This document shows positions 57,675-64,000 of a stretch of 64,000 nt of DNA, piece after piece. Below the pieces are notes generated by a model. The model worked only from the letters and a program-made list of their open reading frames with translations, did no database searches and was not told where the DNA came from. The stretch covers positions 21,223 through 85,222 of the forward strand of contig CACZVE010000015.1 in the NCBI GenBank assembly GCA_902784565.1. The letters run 5' to 3'. Every line of letters begins with the position of its first letter. Position 1 is the stretch's first letter. The translations under genes were made by a program, and so were the position numbers. The stretch is from an uncultured Prevotellaceae bacterium. GTDB lineage: Bacteria; Bacteroidota; Bacteroidia; Bacteroidales; Bacteroidaceae.

Positions 57675-58598
57675 ATGATGACTGACGATGAGAGGTTTAT
57701 GCGACGCTGCATCCAGTTGGCTAAGAATGGCCAGCAGAATGCGAAGCCCAACCCGATGGTGGGGGCAGTGATAGTAAGTGCTGACGGACGGATTATCGGT
57801 GAGGGGTATCATGTGCGCTGTGGCGAGGGACATGCTGAGGTGAATGCCTTTGCCTCTGTGCGACGTGAGGATGAGGCTCTGCTGCCAGAGTCCACCATTT
57901 ATGTATCGTTGGAACCCTGTTCGCATTACGGTAAGACGCCTCCCTGTGCCGACCTGATTATCAAGAAGGGGGTGCGCCGTGTGGTGGTGGGTTGTATCGA
58001 TGAGTTTGCTGAGGTACAGGGTCGAGGTATCCTGAAACTCCGTGAGGCAGGTATCGAGGTGAATGTGGGTGTACTCGAAGAGGAATGCAAGGTCCTCAAT
58101 CATCGTTTTTTCACATTCCATCGGGAAAAACGTCCTTATATCATCCTGAAATGGGCCCAGACAGCCAATGGCTTTATCGACGATCATCACAAGCCGACTC
58201 AGATATCTAGTGCCTTCACGAAGATGCTCTCCCATAAACTCCGTGCTGAGGAGGATGCTATCCTCGTGGGACGAGTCACAGAAGAGAGAGACCATCCCCA
58301 ACTGACTGTCCGCGAGTGGAAAGGCCCGAATCCGAAACGGTTGGTGATCGACAGGGCTCATCCGTTGAATCTGGAGAGTCTTCATTCCCAGAATATACAG
58401 TCGTTGATTGTGGAGGGTGGTGCTCAGACACTCCGTTCTTTCTTGGTGCAAAACCTTTGGGATGAAATCCGTGTGGAGACGAATACTACGATGACAGTCT
58501 CTGGTGGCACCAGAGCCCCACAGATTCCTGCCAATGCCGCAGTCATCGAGAGTAAATCTTATGGCGATAATCAGATTATCCTTTATAGAAAGGCCTAG
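57675..58598 (+). CDS. ribD: Bifunctional riboflavin deaminase-reductase
   Basis: RibD performs two steps of riboflavin synthesis, deaminating then reducing the pyrimidine intermediate. The start at 57675 (MMTDDERFMRRCIQ) gives about 307 aa. The deaminase zinc site shows HAEVNAF and PCSHYGKTPPCADLI; the reductase part starts at about residue 150 (YIILKWAQTANGFIDD) and has AILVGRVTEERDHPQLTVR. Both halves are complete. A CCTAGG 10-bp repeat covers its stop codon. Confidence 0.94.
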   Translation: MMTDDERFMRRCIQLAKNGQQNAKPNPMVGAVIVSADGRIIGEGYHVRCGEGHAEVNAFASVRREDEALLPESTIYVSLEPCSHYGKTPPCADLIIKKGVRRVVVGCIDEFAEVQGRGILKLREAGIEVNVGVLEEECKVLNHRFFTFHREKRPYIILKWAQTANGFIDDHHKPTQISSAFTKMLSHKLRAEEDAILVGRVTEERDHPQLTVREWKGPNPKRLVIDRAHPLNLESLHSQNIQSLIVEGGAQTLRSFLVQNLWDEIRVETNTTMTVSGGTRAPQIPANAAVIESKSYGDNQIILYRKA

Positions 58599-58618
58599 GT
58601 TTTCCTAGGATTGCCTAG
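58594..58618. repeat. CCTAGG 10-bp repeats at the ribD stop codon
   Basis: CCTAGGTTTT, CCTAGGATTG, CCTAG in 10-bp register; the same family as 53758-53797. Confidence 0.7.
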
Positions 58619-58628
58619 CCATTCTACC

Positions 58629-59087
58629 TTATTTCCTGCCGAAGTCGGCAGGCACCTCACCCCATTTCGAGGTTTCCCATTTGATGATGGGATTTCTGTA
58701 ATTGTGGGTATTAAGCCAGTTTTCTGCTCGGGCGATAATCTGATAAAGTTGTTCTGTCTGAGGGGTGCGCTCCAATTTTGTCTTGCACTTACGCTTCTGT
58801 ACCCAGAGGATGGCGTTATAGGAGTCTGAGTAGATGGTCTTGTTGTGGAGGCCTTGGTTCCAGCAGAGCGCCAAGGCATGCACGATAGCGAGAAACTCAC
58901 CGATATTATTAGTCCCATGAATTGGCCCGAAATGAAACACGCGATAACCCGTTGCCAGATCGATGGCCTGATACTCCATCGGCCCGGGATTTCCAGAACA
59001 GGCTGCATCCACTGCCCAGGCATCAGCCCGCACCTCCATCGGAAGGGGCAGCACCGTATCGTGGCGATAATCTGGCGGGTTCTGCAT
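58629..59087 (-). CDS. rnhA: Ribonuclease H family protein
   Basis: This 152-aa protein has the RNase HI active-site acids: Asp in VDAACSGNPGPMEYQAI, Glu in NIGEFLAIVHAL, Asp in IYSDSYNAILW and a late Asp in EVPADFGRK. It degrades RNA in RNA-DNA hybrids. It starts 2 bp after the argS C-terminal frame, so it is translated downstream of argS. The last Asp is near the C-terminus as expected. Confidence 0.88.
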   Translation of the reverse strand: MQNPPDYRHDTVLPLPMEVRADAWAVDAACSGNPGPMEYQAIDLATGYRVFHFGPIHGTNNIGEFLAIVHALALCWNQGLHNKTIYSDSYNAILWVQKRKCKTKLERTPQTEQLYQIIARAENWLNTHNYRNPIIKWETSKWGEVPADFGRK

Positions 59088-59089
59088 AA

Positions 59090-59821
59090 TTACATCCTCT
59101 CTGGAACCTCAATGCCCAGCAGCCCCATGGCATTCTTGATGATTTTGGCGACATTTTTCGCCAGCACCAGACGGAAGAGTTTCTTCTGCTCGTCGGGCTC
59201 GTTAAGGATGGAGTAGTCGTGGTAGAACTGATTGAATACCTTCGTCAGTTCATAGCAGTAGTTGGCGATGCCTGAGGGTGAATAGTCCTTGCCAGCCTGT
59301 TCTACGGCTGCGCCAAACTCATTCATCTTTTGAATCAGTTCCACCTCTTTTTCATTGAGGGCGATGGAACCCTTTGGAAGAGCCTGTGTGCCCTCAGCCT
59401 TGCGGAGAATACTGCGGATACGGGCATAGGTATATTGGATAAAGGGGCCGGTATTTCCGTTGAAATCTATACTTTCTTCGGGATTAAAGAGCATATTCTT
59501 ACGGGCATCGACTTTCAGGATGAAGTATTTCAAGGCACCCATACCCACAATACGGGCAATCTCATTACGCTCCTCATCGCCCATATCTGCAAATTTCCCC
59601 AGTTCCATCGAGGTCTTGTAGGCATCTTCTACCATCAGCGCCATCAGGTCGTCGGCATCTACTACCGTTCCCTCACGGCTCTTCATCTTACCATTGGGCA
59701 GTTCCACCATCCCGTAAGAGAAGTGCGTGAGCTCTTTACCCCACTTAAAGCCTAGACGATCCAACAGAATCGAGAGCACCTGGAAGTGGTAGTTCTGCTC
59801 ATTGCCCACCACGTAGATCAT
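59090..59821 (-). CDS. argS: Arginyl-tRNA synthetase, C-terminal part (gene disrupted)
   Basis: This 243-aa frame starts MIYVVGNEQNYHFQVLSILL and includes the class I signature-loop region GMVELPNGKMKSREGTVVDA and the anticodon-binding DALR domain (YARIRSILRKAE onward to GLLGIEVPERM). It is the natural continuation of the 331-aa frame after a gap: PIDKMIYVVG is intact at DNA level but out of frame with the upstream part. About 19-20 codons (the GTSVYMTQDIGT-like segment) are missing at about 59820-59835. An essential gene should not look like this, so an assembly error or a second argS copy must be considered. Confidence 0.85.
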   Translation of the reverse strand: MIYVVGNEQNYHFQVLSILLDRLGFKWGKELTHFSYGMVELPNGKMKSREGTVVDADDLMALMVEDAYKTSMELGKFADMGDEERNEIARIVGMGALKYFILKVDARKNMLFNPEESIDFNGNTGPFIQYTYARIRSILRKAEGTQALPKGSIALNEKEVELIQKMNEFGAAVEQAGKDYSPSGIANYCYELTKVFNQFYHDYSILNEPDEQKKLFRLVLAKNVAKIIKNAMGLLGIEVPERM

Positions 59822-60813
59822 CTTGTCGATGGGGCATCAGAGCGCAACAGCAGTTTTTGGTCCAGTCCCTCGTTGGTGAGGTCTGCCCAAACCGAGTTGT
59901 CTTCATGACGTTCGAAGAGACCCTTTGCGAGTCCTTCTTCCACCTTCGCCTTACCTTTCAGATAGGTCTGCGACTCATAGTAGATCTTATCGAACGAGAC
60001 GCCCATCTTCTTGTAGGTCTCGTCGAAGCCGGCATACACCCAGTTGTTCATTTTTTCCCATAAGGCACGTACCTCAGGATCGTTCTGCTCCCATTTTACC
60101 AGCATCTCGTGGGCTTCCCTGATGAGGGGCGCTTCCTGCTTGGCCTTCTCCTCATCCATACCCTGAGCCACGAGGTCCTTGATTTCCTCGCGATAATGCT
60201 TATCGAAAGCCACATAGTAGTCGCCAATGAGGTGGTCGCCTTTCTTGCCGCTCGACTCAGGTGTTTCACCGTTGCCCCATTTCAGCCATGCCAGCATCGA
60301 CTTACAGATATGGATACCACGATCATTCACGATATTGGTCTTCACCACCTTGTTGCCGTTGGCTTCCATAATCTGAGCGAGTGACCAGCCTAAGAGGTTG
60401 TTGCGCACATGTCCGAGGTGCAGGGGTTTGTTGGTGTTGGGCGATGAATATTCAATCATCACGAGAGGCGAGTCGTCTGTGGCCTGCTTCATGCCGAAGT
60501 GCTCATCTGCATCGATGGCACTGAGCAATTCCACCCACGCACCATCGCCGATGCTCAGGTTTAGAAAGCCTTTCACCACGTTGAATTTCTCGATGGCAGA
60601 GCAATTCTTTACTAAGTATTCGCCTATCTCCTGGGCTGTCTGCTCAGGCGACTTTTTTGCAGCCTTCACAAAGGGGAACACCACCAATGTCAGGTTGCCT
60701 TCAAACTCACTTCTCGTCTTCTGCAACTGCAACATCTTCTCTGTGGCATCCATGCCATAGAGTGCCTTTACGGCATCGCCTGCTGCCTTGCTAATCAATG
60801 CTTCAATATTCAT
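59818..60813 (-). CDS. argS: Arginyl-tRNA synthetase, N-terminal part (gene disrupted)
   Basis: This 331-aa frame holds the Arg-N additional domain (residues 1-110) and the start of the catalytic Rossmann fold with the HIGH-like motif NTNKPLHLGHVRNNLLGW and KTNIVNDRGIHICKS. It ends WADLTNEGLDQKLLLRSDAP then three wrong residues and a stop, where the family continues RSDGTSVYMTQD. The gene leads into rnhA. ArgS charges tRNA-Arg with arginine. The break would remove part of the active site. Confidence 0.88.
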   Translation of the reverse strand: MNIEALISKAAGDAVKALYGMDATEKMLQLQKTRSEFEGNLTLVVFPFVKAAKKSPEQTAQEIGEYLVKNCSAIEKFNVVKGFLNLSIGDGAWVELLSAIDADEHFGMKQATDDSPLVMIEYSSPNTNKPLHLGHVRNNLLGWSLAQIMEANGNKVVKTNIVNDRGIHICKSMLAWLKWGNGETPESSGKKGDHLIGDYYVAFDKHYREEIKDLVAQGMDEEKAKQEAPLIREAHEMLVKWEQNDPEVRALWEKMNNWVYAGFDETYKKMGVSFDKIYYESQTYLKGKAKVEEGLAKGLFERHEDNSVWADLTNEGLDQKLLLRSDAPSTR

Positions 60814-60856
60814 ATTGTTTGATTTTTGGGTGCAAAATTAATAAAAAAGCCACAGA

Positions 60857-62290
60857 TTACACAGATTGGCACAGATTTTTTTGATTTTTGCTTGTCAAAA
60901 ACAAACCAAAGAATGTCAGCAGGCCATTCAGCATCAGCAACTCATACCCGAAGCGATAGCCCCAAAGTTGCTGCGCCATCACATCGAATCCATAGCAGAG
61001 TAAGGGCGAGGCAATACAGATATATGGCACGATACGGTCTTTGGGCTGTTTCTTTGTGAAAAGCCCAAAGACAAACAGTCCCAACAGCGGCCCGTAGGTG
61101 TAACTGGCCAAGATATAGATGGCATCTATCAGTGAGGTGGAGTTAATCTGACGGAAGAGCAAGATAAAGAGCACGAAGAAGAGACACATAGCGATGTGGG
61201 TCCTCTTACGGAGTATTTCGTTTCCTGGTTGTCTCCGGATATCCACGCAAAAACAGGTGGTGAGTGAGGTGAGGGCAGAGTCGGCACTCGAGAACGATGC
61301 CGCCACAATACCAATGATAAAGAGGTAAGTGGTGAGAGGTAAGAGGTGGGAGGATGTTGCGCCTTGGATGTAGGAAGGTAACATCTCGTCACCTTTGAGA
61401 CCAGTTCCGAGTACCATCGTCAACAGCACGCCAAGAAAGAGAAACAACAGATTCGCCGGTACAAAAGCCACCCCATACGAACACATATCCTTCTGCGCAT
61501 CGCGCAACGTCTTGCAAGTGAGATTCTTCTGCATCATGTCCTGATCCAGTCCCGTCATCACGATAGCCACAAAGACACCACTTAGGAACTGTTTCCAAAA
61601 ATGCTGGGGTGACAACCAGTCATCAAACACAAAGATACGACTCATCGGCGAGGCTGCCACCGTCTTGATTGCCTCACCAAGGGTGAGGTTCAGATGAGAG
61701 ACTACCGATAGGATGATCAGAATCAGGGCCGAAAACAGACAGAGTGTCTGGAAAGTATCTGTAAAAACCAGTGTGCCGATGCCTCCACGTCGTGTGTAGA
61801 GCCAAATCAGCAGTACCATCAACACCACATTGATGACAAACGGGATACCCGCTGGGTCGAATACAAACTGTTGTAGGATGATGCAGACCACATAGAACCT
61901 GACTGCCGCCCCCGTCATCTTCGACAATAGGAAGAAACTGGCTCCCGTCAGATAAGATCGTTCTCCCAAACGCTGGCCTAAGTAGGTGTAGATACTCGTG
62001 AGGTTCAGACGATAATATAGCGGTAATAGCACGAAGGCAATCACAAGATAACCCACAATGAATCCCAGGCACATCTGCAGATAGGTCATCTGTGATGTCA
62101 GCACCATTCCTGGTACTGACACAAATGTCACACCCGAGATCGATGCTCCAACCATCCCAAAAGCCACCATATACCACGGCGCCTTGCGGTTGGCACGGTA
62201 AAACATATTGTTGTCGGCCTGCCTGCTGGTCAGTCGGCTGATGCCGAAAAGTACAGCAAAATAGAAAAACACGATGACGAGGATACTCAT
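60857..62290 (-). CDS. Sodium:solute symporter (SSF), probably for MurNAc or a similar sugar
   Basis: This 477-aa protein has about 13 membrane helices and the SSF signature features (NMFYRANRKAPWYMVAFGMV, GASISGVTFVSVPGMV, AASFSSADSALTSL at the sodium site). It follows murQ by 39 bp. In Tannerella forsythia an SSF-type MurT imports N-acetylmuramic acid next to MurK and MurQ, so a similar role is inferred; no MurK kinase is in the window. Other sugar or sialate substrates are possible. One helix (SSHLLPLTTYLF) is encoded by a short GGTAAGAGGTG-type repeat. Confidence 0.85.
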   Translation of the reverse strand: MSILVIVFFYFAVLFGISRLTSRQADNNMFYRANRKAPWYMVAFGMVGASISGVTFVSVPGMVLTSQMTYLQMCLGFIVGYLVIAFVLLPLYYRLNLTSIYTYLGQRLGERSYLTGASFFLLSKMTGAAVRFYVVCIILQQFVFDPAGIPFVINVVLMVLLIWLYTRRGGIGTLVFTDTFQTLCLFSALILIILSVVSHLNLTLGEAIKTVAASPMSRIFVFDDWLSPQHFWKQFLSGVFVAIVMTGLDQDMMQKNLTCKTLRDAQKDMCSYGVAFVPANLLFLFLGVLLTMVLGTGLKGDEMLPSYIQGATSSHLLPLTTYLFIIGIVAASFSSADSALTSLTTCFCVDIRRQPGNEILRKRTHIAMCLFFVLFILLFRQINSTSLIDAIYILASYTYGPLLGLFVFGLFTKKQPKDRIVPYICIASPLLCYGFDVMAQQLWGYRFGYELLMLNGLLTFFGLFLTSKNQKNLCQSV

Positions 62291-62329
62291 AGATGCCTAT
62301 CGGATCATGTACGGATGACGGTATTTATG

Positions 62330-63139
62330 TTACTTTTCCTCACTGAGGACTTTGTCCACGCTACCGGCATCGAGCAGACGCTGTTGAGCCTCCTCGTAAC
62401 TCAGTCCGAGGGAATCCTGCAGCATCCGTGTACCACGATCCACAAGCTTGGCATTTGTCAACTGCATCTTCACCATACGATTACCTTTAACACGACCCAT
62501 ACGAATCATCAGGGTGGTAGAAATCATATTGAGCACCATCTTTTGCGCCGTTCCACTCTTCATCCGACTGGAACCTGTCACAAACTCAGGGCCGACGATA
62601 GTTTCTATAGGAAACTCTGCAGCCTCAGTCAACGGAGAATGCGGATTACTTGTGATACAGCCCGTCAGCAACCCATGCTTCCTTGCCTCACGGACAGCCC
62701 CAATCACGTATGGCGTTGTGCCTGAGGCAGCAATACCGATCACGGTGTCATCCGTCGTGGGATGATAAATCTGTAAATCCTCCCAGCCCTTCTCAGTAAT
62801 GTCCTCCGCTTTCTCAACAGCATGACGTAAAGCACGTTCTCCACCAGCGATAATACCGATGACCCAAGTGTCAGGCGCACCGAAAGTGGGTGGCAATTCG
62901 CTGGCATCCAACACACCCAGCCTCCCACTGGTACCTGCACCGACATAGAAGAGTCTGCCACCCTGTTTCATCCTCGGTTCGATGGCTTCTACCAGCGACT
63001 CTATCTGTGGAATGGCTTTATGCACAGCCTCCGCAACCAACGCATCCTCATCATTGATGTGCTGTAAGAGTTCGGCTACAGACATCTTTTCGAGATGATT
63101 ATAGCGCGAGGACTGTTCGGTGATTTTAACAAAACTCAC
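62330..63139 (-). CDS. murQ: N-acetylmuramic acid 6-phosphate etherase
   Basis: MurQ removes lactate from MurNAc 6-phosphate to give GlcNAc 6-phosphate, recycling cell-wall sugar. This 269-aa SIS-domain protein has GRLFYVGAGTSGRLGVLDAS (sugar-phosphate site), ELPPTFGAPD, GIAASGTTPYV and VTGSSRMKSGTAQKMVLNMI with the catalytic Glu/His region. Its start overlaps the stop of the esterase gene by 4 bp, and the symporter follows, making a catabolic unit. Confidence 0.95.
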   Translation of the reverse strand: MSFVKITEQSSRYNHLEKMSVAELLQHINDEDALVAEAVHKAIPQIESLVEAIEPRMKQGGRLFYVGAGTSGRLGVLDASELPPTFGAPDTWVIGIIAGGERALRHAVEKAEDITEKGWEDLQIYHPTTDDTVIGIAASGTTPYVIGAVREARKHGLLTGCITSNPHSPLTEAAEFPIETIVGPEFVTGSSRMKSGTAQKMVLNMISTTLMIRMGRVKGNRMVKMQLTNAKLVDRGTRMLQDSLGLSYEEAQQRLLDAGSVDKVLSEEK

Positions 63140-64000
63140 TTCACCAAAAACTTTTTCCCGTCAATGATATTGATGCCAGGGGTAGGACGATCTGTACGGA
63201 TACCGTTGAGATTATAGATGCCCTTGGCACGGGATGATGCATCGCTGCGAATGATACTAATGCCATCTGGAGTCGAACCGATGGAATGGATCTCAATACC
63301 GGTTATCTGAATATCGTCGGCTTCATCAGCCTTTGAGAAGGTGATATTGAACTCTGCCCACTCGTCAGGGATGTTGAAGTCGATGGTGCGGTTCTCCCCT
63401 ACCTCGACGGTCTTTTCAAATACCACATCCTTCTTACCTGCCAGACGCTTAAGAGTGACGGTGACCTGCTTGCCAGCCTCGCCTATGGCGTTGAAGGTGA
63501 GACGGTAGTCGCCAGCGATGAACTGCAACGAGGGATAGACATTGGCGTTGGAGTTTGTGTTCTGGTCCTTACCAAAGGAACAGATAGTTGTGCCGTTGTT
63601 AAGCGTCCAACCGTGCTTGTTGGGTTCCCAGCCTTCCACTTCGATATTAGGGCGCCACTTCAAGGTGGGGTCACAAGGTGAGTCAAGGGTATACTCCTTC
63701 ATGAAGTTCCACATGGTCTTGCTGGCGTTGCCCTCCTCGGTGGCGTTGGTCTCAGGAGAATGACCCATACCGTTGATGGAGTAGAACACGATGGGGAAGC
63801 CACCCTCGCCTGCTGCGTAGACCTTCTTCGTAAACTTACCCGATTTCTTCGTCTCCTCAGGCACGGGGTTACAGCCGTTACGGGCCACTATGTTGTCGAT
63901 AATCTTCGAGACATAGGCCGACTTCACGAGGTCGTCGTTGGTACCATGAATATGGAGGAAGGGCACAGGACGGGCACCCGTATGGTGGAGGTGGAACTCG
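63136..64000 (-). CDS. Secreted PHB-depolymerase/CE1-type esterase, C-terminal part (runs off the right edge)
   Basis: The visible 288 codons start in frame EFHLHHTGARPVPFLHIHG, so the gene continues beyond 64000. FLHIHGTNDDLV (catalytic Asp region) and INGMGHSPE (catalytic His) belong to an alpha/beta hydrolase of the PHB depolymerase/LpqC or CE1 feruloyl-esterase kind; the nucleophile Ser is outside the window. A beta-sandwich module (about residues 120-235 of the visible part, carbohydrate-binding-like) follows, then a tail GIYNLNGIRTDRPTPGINII and DGKKFLVK, a C-terminal motif shared by many secreted Prevotella enzymes. It overlaps murQ by 4 bp. Confidence 0.75.
   Translation of the reverse strand, partial: EFHLHHTGARPVPFLHIHGTNDDLVKSAYVSKIIDNIVARNGCNPVPEETKKSGKFTKKVYAAGEGGFPIVFYSINGMGHSPETNATEEGNASKTMWNFMKEYTLDSPCDPTLKWRPNIEVEGWEPNKHGWTLNNGTTICSFGKDQNTNSNANVYPSLQFIAGDYRLTFNAIGEAGKQVTVTLKRLAGKKDVVFEKTVEVGENRTIDFNIPDEWAEFNITFSKADEADDIQITGIEIHSIGSTPDGISIIRSDASSRAKGIYNLNGIRTDRPTPGINIIDGKKFLVK

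Noticed and set aside
1-64000. tRNA or rRNA genes, integrase, transposase or attachment sites
   Set aside because: None could be recognised by eye on either strand; the accessory block therefore has no identified mobilisation gene here.

Overview
The window looks like a chromosomal segment of a gut or rumen Bacteroidales bacterium, most likely Prevotella or a close relative. Three things point there: Bacteroidota-type promoters (TTTG, a spacer of 19-20, then TAnnTTTG) before many genes; families typical of the group (BT4734/VirE-N primase, 'smalltalk' peptide, DUF6261, DUF3332, WbqC, M64 peptidase, GH3-auxin-like synthetase); and several plant-polysaccharide hydrolases. No tRNA, rRNA, CRISPR array, integrase or transposase was seen.

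Layout. Positions 1-183 hold the start of a penicillin-binding protein. Positions about 250-16630 form an accessory block: a small P5/lysozyme-like protein, a broken primase-helicase operon with a Rha/KilA-C phage regulator, an unrecognised 432-aa gene, a zinc-ribbon protein, a GIY-YIG nuclease with a 44-aa membrane peptide in front, a restriction-modification operon (Sau3AI-like endonuclease with a one-base frameshift, a C5 methyltransferase, Vsr), umuDC, a smalltalk peptide, a 43-bp minisatellite and a DUF6261 protein. Perfect 44-bp inverted repeats (763-806 and 14506-14549) bracket most of it. Positions 16.7-20.6 kb hold a glycosidase remnant and a sigma/anti-sigma/TonB-receptor operon. Positions 20.6-25.5 kb hold GH9 and GH3 glucan hydrolases. 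Positions 25.6-28.4 kb hold cobalamin/iron-type transport and a CobD-like enzyme. Positions 28.5-39.5 kb hold envelope and secreted proteins and a second 43-bp array. Positions 39.6-43.5 kb are a dapB-lepB-signal peptidase-WbqC operon. Positions 43.5-50.1 kb hold three arabinofuranosidases (GH127, GH127/GH146, GH51) read from divergent promoters. Positions 50.2-64 kb are mostly housekeeping (fhs, argH, pyrE, comF, prmC-recX, trmO, ribD, RNase H, argS), ending with a MurNAc module (symporter plus murQ) and a truncated esterase.

Most interesting. (1) umuDC and the 44-aa membrane peptide/GIY-YIG unit have the same promoter design: a palindromic TGTACC-N7-GGTACA operator exactly 9 bp from the -7 box. 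This suggests a small damage-type regulon that includes a possible membrane toxin. (2) Two 43-bp-period minisatellites with related sequence lie 23 kb apart. (3) A 241-bp structure of inverted GGGTAAGT iterons encloses an AT-rich cruciform. (4) A perfectly conserved 35-bp promoter cassette is present at two loci. (5) Several genes carry small lesions: argS, the primase, the restriction enzyme, a small phage-type gene, and a prmC-recX fusion. Those in core genes should be checked against reads before being believed. All functional calls are from reading the sequence; no database search was run.
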